From Candidatus Aminicenantota bacterium (GTDB taxonomy: Bacteria > Acidobacteriota > Aminicenantia > Aminicenantales > UBA4085), in NCBI GenBank assembly GCA_026393895.1, contig JAPKZG010000009.1, positions 1 through 32,518 of the forward strand: 32,518 bases of DNA, read 5' to 3'. Both the position numbers and the translations under genes were made by a program. The stretch's first letter is position 1. Every line of letters starts with the position of its first letter. A model generated the notes under the pieces. It did not search any database. It was given only the letters and a program-made list of their open reading frames with translations, and was not told where the DNA came from. Of this stretch, positions 18,449 to 26,245 are shown one piece after another.

Positions 18449-19255
18449 GTGACCACTAATAATCAGACACAAGCAACATTCAATTCACCTTTGGCCAATC
18501 ATCCTAGGATTGCCATTGTCCTGACAGCGGTGGGATTTGCTGGCTTATGCGCGTTGGAATTAATCCCGGCGGGAAAAATTCTTCCGCCTCTGTTGTTGTT
18601 CTTCAGTTTAGGGATGGTGGCCCTGTGTCTGATGCCTTTTGTATTGGGGTTGCCGAACGGACGCAAAGCTTTCCAAGAGTATTGCCGTGACATACGATTG
18701 CTTCCAGCACAGCCTCTCGCTCGCAATATTTTGCTGGGGCTGTTGTTAGCCCTTCTGACTCTCGCAAGCATTTTCTTGGCATCGTTGTTAACCGGCCATT
18801 TTGCGATCGATTGGTCAACTATTCCAGCGCTTCGCTGGGTGAAGGGTTTGACACGCGGTATTTGGGAAGAAGTCTTCTTTCGCGGCATTATTCTAGCGTT
18901 GTTTATGCGTCTCTATCCACGTCGTAGGGCGGTGTTGTTGTCGGCCTTTCTTTTTGCCATGATGCACTTGAGCGTCCCAAGTCTTGAGGTGGCCGTTGAC
19001 TTAATTAGTCTTTTCTTTATGGGGCTGCTATTCGTCTACGTGGTTCTCAAGACTGGTTCCCTATTACCCGCGATCATTTTCCATTACGTGCATGATGTCT
19101 TCGTTAATTGGGTTCAAAACACGCCCGGAGCAGATAACGTTCTCTCTTCGGCGTTGCTCTATGGTTTTCTCTGGGTCGCGTTGATAGTAGGAGCATTATT
19201 GACCAAGCTGATAGTTGAACGTTGGTCAGGGGGTAGTCATTGGGCTGTGGGATAA
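18449..19255 (+). CDS. CPBP (CAAX/Abi-type) intramembrane metalloprotease
   Basis: A 268-aa multi-pass membrane protein. The catalytic signature is clear: Glu-Glu in GIWEEVFFRG (motif EExxxR), His in FLFAMMHL (motif FxxxH), and a third motif HYVHDVF near the C-terminus. These define the PF02517 family of Rce1-like glutamyl membrane proteases, which in bacteria range from bacteriocin self-immunity to unknown roles. About seven hydrophobic segments are visible. The start is GTG 18449, with AGGAGAAG upstream (about 18437-18444). The gene is richer in A/T and in TTG codons than its neighbours, fitting an acquired gene. A short hairpin GCTGTG/CACAGC overlaps the stop. Confidence 0.85.
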   Translation: MTTNNQTQATFNSPLANHPRIAIVLTAVGFAGLCALELIPAGKILPPLLLFFSLGMVALCLMPFVLGLPNGRKAFQEYCRDIRLLPAQPLARNILLGLLLALLTLASIFLASLLTGHFAIDWSTIPALRWVKGLTRGIWEEVFFRGIILALFMRLYPRRRAVLLSAFLFAMMHLSVPSLEVAVDLISLFFMGLLFVYVVLKTGSLLPAIIFHYVHDVFVNWVQNTPGADNVLSSALLYGFLWVALIVGALLTKLIVERWSGGSHWAVG

Positions 19256-19264
19256 CACAGCTTA

Positions 19265-19281
19265 GGGGCTGCGTCCCCGAA
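19265..19281. repeat. 17-bp dispersed repeat, copy 2 (inverted relative to 6598-6614)
   Basis: The exact reverse complement of the copy at 6598-6614. It lies directly after the CPBP gene and just before the convergent gene ends, at the right edge of the accessory patch. Confidence 0.6.
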
Positions 19282-19289
19282 GGAACGGA

Positions 19290-19916
19290 TTAAAACGTCG
19301 AAAGAAACTGGGTCTGGAGCGTTTTAACTTCCGCTTCGAGCGCCGCCGTGCCGGGATTCGACTCGACGATGCGTTGTCCTTCCATATAGCGGATCAAAGC
19401 GCCGTCGCTGAAATAGTAGCGGAATTCCTCCGTCGTCCCTGTCTCGCTCGGGTTCTTGATGAAAGCGAAAACGAGTTTTCCCTGGTCAAATAGATATTCC
19501 CGGTGATAGGCGCGAACGGCGACGATTTCGTCGATTTCGATTTTCGCCAAAACCGAGAGTTCCCCGCCGGGTTCCTCGCGGGCGAATTCGGGCTGGTCCG
19601 TATACCAGAAGACGGTCTTCTTCGAATAGGTTCCCGAAGCCCGCCAGGAACCGTTATGCCTGTTGACGAAGATTTCCGTGCTGTAAAATTCCGGCGGGCT
19701 GCCGCCTTCCGCTTCCTTGACGGCGATTGAGATCCGGTCCTGGATTTGGGCGTAAAGCTCGCGGATTTGGGCGATTTGTTCGCTCCGATCTTGAATGGTG
19801 CCGCCGCCTCTCGGTTCCGAAAAAGAGAAAACGGCCGACATGACCAAGACTACGCCGAGAACGAGCGTTGCGCCGATCCCCGGAAAAAAAGATTTCCCGC
19901 TTTGATGAATGATCAT
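19290..19916 (-). CDS. Exported or membrane-anchored hypothetical protein (208 aa)
   Basis: No known family was recognised. Residues 12-33 form a hydrophobic signal or anchor (GIGATLVLGVVLVMSAVFSF) with the basic end inside. The rest is a soluble domain starting with a helix (DRSEQIAQIRELYAQIQDRI), then alternating beta strands with many aromatics (EFYSTEIFVNRHNGSWRA, KKTVFWYTDQ, AVRAYHREYLFDQGKLVFAFI, EEFRYYFSDGALIRYME). The pattern of strands ending RYYFSDGALIRYM is common in small periplasmic proteins of unknown role. GGGAGGG lies 4 nt before the start at 19916. It lies downstream of the TonB receptor gene on the same strand, but the receptor terminator separates them. Confidence 0.75.
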   Translation of the reverse strand: MIIHQSGKSFFPGIGATLVLGVVLVMSAVFSFSEPRGGGTIQDRSEQIAQIRELYAQIQDRISIAVKEAEGGSPPEFYSTEIFVNRHNGSWRASGTYSKKTVFWYTDQPEFAREEPGGELSVLAKIEIDEIVAVRAYHREYLFDQGKLVFAFIKNPSETGTTEEFRYYFSDGALIRYMEGQRIVESNPGTAALEAEVKTLQTQFLSTF

Positions 19917-19985
19917 CCGTCCCTCCCGTGTCGAGCCGAATCGTTTCTTTTATATGCCAAACGGCGGGGGGAATCAATCGGAAGG

Positions 19986-20024
19986 AAAAGGGGAGAGAGG
20001 GCCCTTTGAACGCTCTCTCTCCCC
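19986..20024 (-). terminator. Rho-independent terminator of the TonB-dependent receptor gene
   Basis: On the minus strand GGGGAGAGAG (20015-20024) pairs perfectly with CTCTCTCCCC (19990-19999), a 10-bp GC-rich stem, followed at once by TTTT (19986-19989). It starts 21 nt after the receptor stop codon. Confidence 0.75.
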
Positions 20025-20044
20025 GTAAAAAGGAAAAGGATGAA

Positions 20045-22864
20045 TTAAAATTCGATGCGGGCACCCAGCCTGAAATATCTAGGAAATTCCAACCCGAAGA
20101 CTTCATTATACGTCGTCCAAGAAGCGTCGTCGGTCTGAATGCTATCTATCGCGTCGTCATTCAAGAGATTAAAAATATCGCAGAATGCGCTGATGGCAAT
20201 AGAGTTGCTCATTTGAAATCTCTTTTCCAGCCTTAAATCAACCAGAAAACGATTGTTCAGCCTCGAGGAACCCCTCGGTTCTGCGAACACCCAAGTGCTC
20301 GACCGCACGGCCGCAACGCCTAAATCTCTTGGATTGACTCTACGTGTATAGGGATTCCCGCTCAAGTATCTGAAACTTCCGCTGACATTAATGCCCAGGG
20401 GCCCATTAATTAGGCCAAAGAGCTTGAATTCATGACGCGTCTCCGCCGGCAGGTGACCATAAGCGTTTTCATGAGCATTAGGATCATTGTAGAACGGGGA
20501 AATAGAATCATATACGCTGAAATAATTGTCCATCATTCCCCGGGAATCGTTGTAAACATAAGAGGAAAGGAGTTCCCATCCATGGGAGAATCGTTTTTTC
20601 AACGATATTTCGAAACCCTTATAATCACGTTTGGCATCCGGAGGATTGATAATGTAATTCTGTGACGCTCGATACGCGTTTTGACTCCAGGCGGTCAATT
20701 GCTTACCCGTCCTGGGATCTGTAAAAGTGTAGGGTGTCCAATTGGTCCAAATATACCTTCCACTATTCATCAATTCATCAAGATCCAATTGGCTGGCGTC
20801 AGCGGTTTCGATTAATTTGCGGTCCCAGCGCCGGGTATATCTGAGCATGACGGACCAATCATCGAAAATTTCTCTTTCAAGGCCGACGGAAAATTCATCG
20901 GATCTGGGAGCCTCCAATTTGTGATCCTTGTATCCGGCTCGGGTATTGGTTCCCGGCACCCTCGTCCACCACAAGGCATAAACATTGCCGTCGGGATCGA
21001 TCCCATCGCAGTAACCAACCCAATTCACCGGGTTAAGGTAGGCTGCATAGAACGAGTAGTTCGGCGCCGTATAACGGGCATAATTAGCCTTCAGGAATGT
21101 TTTTCCGTCATTGGTTACGTCGAAAATCAAGCCTAACCGAGGGGAGAAATTCTTCCAGGAATAAGCCGTTATGGTCTCCGGAACGATCATGTTCCAGGTG
21201 TCGCCGGGAGAACCGATATAGCCGAAATCTCCGGAAGGCGCCGACATTTGCGACGTGTCTGTGCTTTTGGGAAAAATGGTCGAATCGAGATCATAACGTA
21301 AACCCAAAGACAAAGTCAGGCGCTTAATGGGAGCCCAGGCATCACTGAAAAAGAAACCGATTTTTTGCACATCAACTCTGGAAAGGAAATCGGCCCACCA
21401 GTAGCGATCGCGCCAATTGCCGGGATAAATGTCCACCCAACCCAGGTGTTGCCCATAGCCATCGTCTTGACCATAGACGTTGATTTCCCTGATCCAGAAA
21501 GCTCTTTGAAATTGGACGCCAAATTTGATTTCATGTGAGCCCAAGAAGTCATCTTTAAAAAGAGTCCCATCAACGTCGGCCTGAAATCTCTGACGATCGT
21601 TTAAATCGTCCTGGCCTTCGGATCCGTATTGAACTTCATTGGCCGCATCCCAATAGCTTGTTCCTTGTCCGTTATTGACCCAATCCAACTTCACCTTAAA
21701 ATACGCCACTGAAAAGTTCGTATAAAAGGAAGAGTTGAAAGTGTGATTCCAGTGAAGCGCCACAGCGGTGGTTTTTTCTTCAAGATTAGAAGTCGCCTCG
21801 GCTGTCCGCCACCACACGGCATCACTATAATTTGTCTTTCCCGCATCGTAACTGAAGGTTGCTTGAAATCGATTCTTTTGGTTTGAGGCGAAGGTCAATT
21901 TGACATAGGGCGTCAAACGGGTTTGCGGCTGTAGAATTTCGGTGGCTGAAAGGGCGGGGAATCCGGCGATTCGCTCCTCGTTTTTATAATAATTCAGAGA
22001 TGTGAAAAACCACAGTTTATCTTTTAGAATCGGGCCCCCCAGCGTAAATCCAGGCTCAATCTCAAATTTATTCCCTGTCGGCTTTGCCAAATCGGGATAT
22101 TTTTTAGTGTTATCGCCTAACAATTTATCATTCGTATAGTAGCCCGTCAGGGTCCCGCTGAACGCGTTGCCGCCGGATTTGGTGATGACATTGATGACGG
22201 CCCCTGCTCCTCCAACATGTTCGGCTCGAACACCTCCTGTAAGAACGGAAATTTCCTCGGCTATATCGATATTAAAAGCGGCCGCATTGGTTCCCGTTTC
22301 GGGATCGTTCGTATTCACGCCGTCCATATTGTAGTTGTTATCGCGCGCTCCGGCTCCCATGGAGACATTGCCGTTCACTCCGGGGGCCATGTTCATCATC
22401 GAATCGAGATTTCGTTGCGTCGGAATAGCTCTGATAAACTCCGCCGACAGGACCGTATTGACCGCCGTGGTTTGTTGATCCAAAATGGGAGCATTCGCCT
22501 CGACAACGATCGAGGTTTCCAAAGTCGCGGGCCGCATTTTCACGTCAAGCGTGACGGTGACATCGGCCGAGACGCTGATCTCTCGGCGGACGACCGTATC
22601 CATGCCGGCCATTTCAAAGGTGATTTCGTAGAGACCGGGCGGCAGGGAGTGAAGGCGATAGGCCCCGCTTTCATTGGTCACGGTTTCGAGTTGCTTCAGG
22701 ACAAGCGCAGGTGACTTGAGAATAACGGAAACGCCGGGAAGGACGGTTTCATCAGGGGATAAAGTTACGGTCCCCCGGATATTTCCTGTCAAGCCCACTT
22801 GAGAAAACGCCAGCCCTACGATGCAAATCGACAGCAAAGCAAAAATTCTCAATTTTTTGTACAT
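20045..22864 (-). CDS. TonB-dependent outer-membrane receptor with N-terminal carboxypeptidase-regulatory-like domain (Oar-like)
   Basis: A 939-aa outer-membrane protein for TonB-energised import. The chosen start at 22864 has GAGGT upstream and a signal peptide (KKLRIFALLSICIVGLAFS before Q22). Residues about 28-110 are a CarboxypepD_reg-like beta-sandwich (GNIRGTVTLSPDETVLPGVS, then ESGAYRLHSLPPGLYEI). A plug domain follows (AEFIRAIPTQRNLDSMMNMA, NYNMDGVNTNDPETG, GGVRAEHVGGAGAVINVITK). The C-terminal 650 residues alternate short strands and aromatic-rich loops, ending in FPRYFRLGARIEF with the terminal Phe of barrel proteins. No SusD-like partner is encoded nearby. It is transcribed divergently from a propeller-AraC regulator, its likely controller. 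The substrate cannot be told. Confidence 0.9.
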   Translation of the reverse strand: MYKKLRIFALLSICIVGLAFSQVGLTGNIRGTVTLSPDETVLPGVSVILKSPALVLKQLETVTNESGAYRLHSLPPGLYEITFEMAGMDTVVRREISVSADVTVTLDVKMRPATLETSIVVEANAPILDQQTTAVNTVLSAEFIRAIPTQRNLDSMMNMAPGVNGNVSMGAGARDNNYNMDGVNTNDPETGTNAAAFNIDIAEEISVLTGGVRAEHVGGAGAVINVITKSGGNAFSGTLTGYYTNDKLLGDNTKKYPDLAKPTGNKFEIEPGFTLGGPILKDKLWFFTSLNYYKNEERIAGFPALSATEILQPQTRLTPYVKLTFASNQKNRFQATFSYDAGKTNYSDAVWWRTAEATSNLEEKTTAVALHWNHTFNSSFYTNFSVAYFKVKLDWVNNGQGTSYWDAANEVQYGSEGQDDLNDRQRFQADVDGTLFKDDFLGSHEIKFGVQFQRAFWIREINVYGQDDGYGQHLGWVDIYPGNWRDRYWWADFLSRVDVQKIGFFFSDAWAPIKRLTLSLGLRYDLDSTIFPKSTDTSQMSAPSGDFGYIGSPGDTWNMIVPETITAYSWKNFSPRLGLIFDVTNDGKTFLKANYARYTAPNYSFYAAYLNPVNWVGYCDGIDPDGNVYALWWTRVPGTNTRAGYKDHKLEAPRSDEFSVGLEREIFDDWSVMLRYTRRWDRKLIETADASQLDLDELMNSGRYIWTNWTPYTFTDPRTGKQLTAWSQNAYRASQNYIINPPDAKRDYKGFEISLKKRFSHGWELLSSYVYNDSRGMMDNYFSVYDSISPFYNDPNAHENAYGHLPAETRHEFKLFGLINGPLGINVSGSFRYLSGNPYTRRVNPRDLGVAAVRSSTWVFAEPRGSSRLNNRFLVDLRLEKRFQMSNSIAISAFCDIFNLLNDDAIDSIQTDDASWTTYNEVFGLEFPRYFRLGARIEF

Positions 22865-22892
22865 GTGACCTCTTTTTTTCCTTAAATTTTTC

Positions 22893-22902
22893 ACGTTAAC
22901 GT
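22893..22902. promoter_or_regulatory. Palindrome at the receptor transcription start
   Basis: ACGTTAACGT is a perfect 10-bp palindrome lying over the predicted receptor start site, a possible operator. In the 325-nt divergent gap the only other clear symmetry seen is CACATGTG (23085-23092). Confidence 0.35.
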
Positions 22903-22907
22903 CATTT

Positions 22908-22936
22908 TTTATAAGCTTAATCAACTTGTCAGTCGA
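22908..22936 (-). promoter_or_regulatory. Promoter of the TonB-dependent receptor gene
   Basis: TCGACT (22931-22936, 4 of 6), a 17-nt spacer and TATAAA (22908-22913, 5 of 6) on the minus strand. Predicted start near 22901. Confidence 0.45.
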
Positions 22937-23173
22937 CCTTTTTCATGAATGAGTTCAATTTATTTCCCGGATATTTCGCCCCTGAAAAAAGAAAAAGAGT
23001 ATCACTGCATGAATCAGGACTATTTTTGTCGGGAGTTGGGATGTTTTCGGATGTTGAACTCGCGCTAGTGAAGGTGGGCAAGCTCACATGTGCTAGGCAG
23101 AAGCCTCTATCATTCGGCAAAGCGGAGACGGCCTCAATTCCCCGGCAAGATTTTAAAAATTGTTAATTTTGAT

Positions 23174-23179
23174 TATAAT
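23174..23179 (+). promoter_or_regulatory. Perfect -10 element just before the regulator gene
   Basis: TATAAT lies 10 nt before the ATG at 23190. The region around 23151-23156 (TTTTAA) is only a poor -35. Transcription would start about 4 nt before the ATG, giving an almost leaderless mRNA, which fits the absence of a Shine-Dalgarno sequence. Confidence 0.45.
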
Positions 23180-23189
23180 TAAAAAAACA

Positions 23190-25940
23190 ATGAGAAAGTT
23201 TGCGTTGGAAGCCGTTTTGTGGTTATCCATTCTCCTTCAGGCAGGAGTTCTCTTTGCTCTAAATCCCAGAAAATCCATGGAATTACTCCGGCATAATGTT
23301 TGGACTGCGGACGACGGGCTTCCCATGAATTCTGTCAGTTGTATTACCCAGACCCCTGAAGGATATATCTGGCTGGGAACCGAGACCGGCCTAGCCCGCT
23401 TTGACGGGATTGATTTCGATGTTTTTAACAAAGAAAACACGCCGGCGCTGCTCAACGATTTTATCCTGTCGATGGAAATGGACAATAATGGGGTCCTGTG
23501 GATCGGCACCCGGGGTGGCGGTATTGTTCGCTTTCAAAACGGGACCTTTGATGTTTTAACAAAGAAGAACAGCCTCTTAAGCGATGAGGTCTGGGCCATT
23601 TTGAAAACACGCGACGGCGCCATGTGGATCGGGACGAGGAACGGCCTCAACCGCTTCTGGGAAGGAAAGCTATCCCCAATACAACTAGAGGAGAAGGTTG
23701 ACGGCCACAACGTCAGAGCTCTCGTCGAAGATCAGCTCGGCCGCGTTTGGGTGGGCACGAGAGGATCGGGCTTATTCATGGTTGAAAAAAGAGAAAACCG
23801 GTATGAGTCTATAAATAAAGGCCTGGCCGGCCTGAAAATCTGTGCACTCCTTGAAGATCGAATAGGAAATATATGGATCGGCACGGAAGAATCAGGTCTA
23901 GGCCGATACCAAGGAAATCAATCTTCTTTTTACAGCACAAAAAACGGACTTTCCACAAACTATGTCAGATGTCTTTTAGAAGACCGGGAAGGCGATTTAT
24001 GGATCGGCACTTATGGGGGAGGCCTTCATGTTCTGAAAAATGGAGAGAGTCGCCTCTTATCTTTCAACAGCCAGAATGGCTTGAGTAGCAATGCCATTGG
24101 AGCCCTTTATGAGGATAACGAAGGCACGTTATGGATAGGCACGGATGGCGGAGGACTCAACGCCCTGCGAGATACACGGATAACGACGTATACGAAGAAA
24201 AATGGATTGTCCAATGAAAATGTTTATGCGATTTTCGAAGACAGCCAGGAAACCCTCTGGGTTAGCACCATGGGGTCCGGCGTTAACTATTCTAATGTAA
24301 AAGATGTTCGATTTGAGTCCATAACCAAACGCGACGGTTTGTCCGATAATTTTGTAGTTTCCATTTCCGAATATCCCAACGGCTGCTTGTGGTTTGGCAC
24401 CTTGGGTGGCGGAGTCAATCGCGTCGTAATGAAGAATCGGCAATTCGATGTTTTCACCACGCAAGAGGGGCTTTCCGATAACTTCGTAAGAGCCCTCTAT
24501 TTGGATTCTTCGGGAAATTTGTGGGCCGGAACCGACAGTGGCGGCTTGCATCGTTTTTCAAACGGGCGGTTTGTTTTATCCGCGAATTTGGGATTCCGGG
24601 TGAATACGATTTTCAAAGACAGTCGGGGAAACTTATGGATCGGGACATGGGGGAACGGCCTCTGCCTTTTTAAAGACGGCAAAATCCAGGTTTTTCGTGA
24701 AGAGGAAGGCTTGTCTGACGACAATGTCTTGGCCATTCATGAAGATCAGGAAGGAAACTTATGGATTGGGACTTACGGCGGCGGCCTGAACTGTTTCCGG
24801 CAGGGCAAGTTTACGGTGATCGGCAAAAAGCAAGGGCTTCCCGACAACACAATTTACTGTATTCTTGAAGACCATAATAATTATTTATGGATGAGTTCCA
24901 ACCATGGCATATTTTACGTGAAACGAAGCGATCTGGATGATTTCGTCAAGGGAAAGATTAAACGACTATCTCCTTCCTTGTTTACCATCGATGATGGCAT
25001 GAAAAGCATCGAGTGCAACGGGGCGAATCAACCGTCGGGCTGGAAGACCCGGGATGGGAGGCTCTGGTTCTCAACGACCAAAGGTGTTTCGGTTGTGGAT
25101 CCGGAAAACATCGGGATCAATACGCTTCCCCCTCCGGTGCAAATTAAAAGCGTGATTATCAATGGAATTTCTAATGATGTCGGCAAAAAAGCCGTTGTGC
25201 CGCCGGGAAAAGGAAACATTGACATATATTATACGGGGCTTAGCTTCGTAGCGCCCAAAAGAACTTTTTTCAAATATAAATTGGAAAATCTGGACGATCA
25301 ATGGGTCTATGCCGGCACACGCCGCGTTGTTTCCTATAAAGGTCTTCCTCCGGGTTCTTATCGATTCCGAGTTATCGCCTGCAACAGCGATGGCGTTTGG
25401 AATAATACCGGCGCCTTTTTTGATTTTGATATCGAACCGAAATATTACCAAACACTGATTTTTAAAATTAGCTTCCCTTTGGGCGTTGTGCTTGTTGCCG
25501 TTCTTCTTTATTTTTCTGTTAAAAAATACCTCTTCTTTCTAAAAATGAAAAGAAAATACGTCGGCTCATCTCTGGATCCGCAAGAAGCCAAGGAATACCT
25601 GAAAAAAATGCTTTATTTGGTCGAAGTGAAAAAGATTTATAAGGATGCCGATGTTTCTCTAAATTCATTGGCCAAGCAGTTGTCCACGAGCCCGCGAAAC
25701 CTCTCGCAAATTATCAATGAGCATTTGGGGCTGCATTTTCATGCGTTCATCAACAAATATCGAGTTGAGGAAGCAAAAAAAATATTGTTATCTCCTGAGG
25801 CAAATCAGACATCGATTCTTGAAATCGGCTATGAGGTCGGATTCAATTCTAAAAGCGCATTTAACAGGGCTTTTAAAGACTTCATTGAAATGACGCCGTC
25901 CCAGTTTAAAAAAACCGTGGTTAAAAACATGAAGCTCTGA
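23190..25940 (+). CDS. Membrane-spanning sensor-regulator: 14 propeller repeats, Y_Y_Y domain, one TM segment, AraC-type HTH
   Basis: A 916-aa one-component regulator. After a signal peptide (about 1-23) come 14 Reg_prop repeats of the form GxLWIGTxGGGL, enough for two seven-bladed propellers. Next is a Y_Y_Y domain (about 650-750, including FFKYKLENLDDQWVYAG and YKGLPPGSYRFRVIACNSDG) and a single transmembrane helix (about 757-777), then a cytoplasmic AraC/HTH_18 domain (about 800-912: VSLNSLAKQLSTSPRNLSQI and ILEIGYEVGFNSKSAFNRAF). Bacteroidetes hybrid two-component systems share the sensor half but carry kinase and receiver domains, which are absent here. The domain order suggests that periplasmic ligand binding acts directly on a membrane-tethered DNA-binding domain. 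The divergent TonB receptor is the obvious target. No Shine-Dalgarno sequence is seen at the chosen ATG, and a TTG 30 nt upstream is less likely. Confidence 0.9.
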   Translation: MRKFALEAVLWLSILLQAGVLFALNPRKSMELLRHNVWTADDGLPMNSVSCITQTPEGYIWLGTETGLARFDGIDFDVFNKENTPALLNDFILSMEMDNNGVLWIGTRGGGIVRFQNGTFDVLTKKNSLLSDEVWAILKTRDGAMWIGTRNGLNRFWEGKLSPIQLEEKVDGHNVRALVEDQLGRVWVGTRGSGLFMVEKRENRYESINKGLAGLKICALLEDRIGNIWIGTEESGLGRYQGNQSSFYSTKNGLSTNYVRCLLEDREGDLWIGTYGGGLHVLKNGESRLLSFNSQNGLSSNAIGALYEDNEGTLWIGTDGGGLNALRDTRITTYTKKNGLSNENVYAIFEDSQETLWVSTMGSGVNYSNVKDVRFESITKRDGLSDNFVVSISEYPNGCLWFGTLGGGVNRVVMKNRQFDVFTTQEGLSDNFVRALYLDSSGNLWAGTDSGGLHRFSNGRFVLSANLGFRVNTIFKDSRGNLWIGTWGNGLCLFKDGKIQVFREEEGLSDDNVLAIHEDQEGNLWIGTYGGGLNCFRQGKFTVIGKKQGLPDNTIYCILEDHNNYLWMSSNHGIFYVKRSDLDDFVKGKIKRLSPSLFTIDDGMKSIECNGANQPSGWKTRDGRLWFSTTKGVSVVDPENIGINTLPPPVQIKSVIINGISNDVGKKAVVPPGKGNIDIYYTGLSFVAPKRTFFKYKLENLDDQWVYAGTRRVVSYKGLPPGSYRFRVIACNSDGVWNNTGAFFDFDIEPKYYQTLIFKISFPLGVVLVAVLLYFSVKKYLFFLKMKRKYVGSSLDPQEAKEYLKKMLYLVEVKKIYKDADVSLNSLAKQLSTSPRNLSQIINEHLGLHFHAFINKYRVEEAKKILLSPEANQTSILEIGYEVGFNSKSAFNRAFKDFIEMTPSQFKKTVVKNMKL

Positions 25941-25941
25941 A

Positions 25942-25965
25942 GAAAAGCTTTCTTTCGCGCTTTTC
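25942..25965 (+). terminator. Weak terminator-like hairpin after the regulator gene
   Basis: GAAAAGC (25942-25948) and GCTTTTC (25959-25965) form a perfect 7-bp stem two bases after the stop codon. The stem is AT-rich and no U-run follows beyond the arm, so termination strength is doubtful. Confidence 0.3.
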
Positions 25966-25988
25966 AATCCGGACGCAGCGAACACGAT

Positions 25989-26180
25989 CTACTTGAAGAC
26001 ACGCGAAGGTGGCGGTTTCTCGGTCGCTAACGCGAGATGGAGAAGGTCAATGATCCGATCGATAATTTCGTAGTTCGCGATAAAGATCTGCACGGCCCTC
26101 TCCGCCTCGCCTTTAGTATTCTCCACGTCGAGCGCCGACAACGATTGAGTAATTTCGGGGTTGAGTGCGTGCCGCCCCCT
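25989..26180 (-). pseudogene. Gene remnant downstream of tyrA (no start codon)
   Basis: A minus-strand frame reads like real protein (SALDVENTKGEAERAVQIF, then YEIIDRIIDLLHLALATEK, a helical stretch) and ends at TAG 25989. It has no ATG and no Shine-Dalgarno sequence. It lies in a frame offset by one from tyrA, immediately beyond the long inverted repeat. It may be a former C-terminal extension of tyrA cut off by the repeat, or the tail of another lost gene. The family is not recognised. Confidence 0.35.
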
Positions 26181-26190
26181 GGGGGAATCT

Positions 26191-26245
26191 GGGGACAGGT
26201 TACTCATTCCCCGATTTCTAATCGGGGAATGAGTAACCTGTCCCC
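26191..26245. repeat. REP/MITE-like element: perfect 26-bp inverted repeat with 3-nt loop
   Basis: Arms 26191-26216 and 26220-26245 are exact reverse complements around a TCT loop. Four more pairs (26186-26189 with 26246-26249) extend the stem past a one-base bulge. Each arm begins and ends with GGGG or CCCC and contains ACAGGTTACTCATT. This style of element is known from dispersed REP sequences mobilised by RAYT transposases. It overlaps the tyrA 3' end and would also be a strong transcript-end hairpin. Confidence 0.8.

Noticed and set aside
22945-23166. A 73-codon plus-strand frame in the gap between the TonB receptor and the regulator
   Set aside because: No Shine-Dalgarno sequence, no domain, odd composition, and it covers the control region of two divergent genes.
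26191-26245. CRISPR repeat or tRNA-like element at the long palindrome
   Set aside because: There is only one unit, no spaced repeats and no cloverleaf. It is a single long inverted repeat. No CRISPR array, tRNA or rRNA was seen anywhere in the window.
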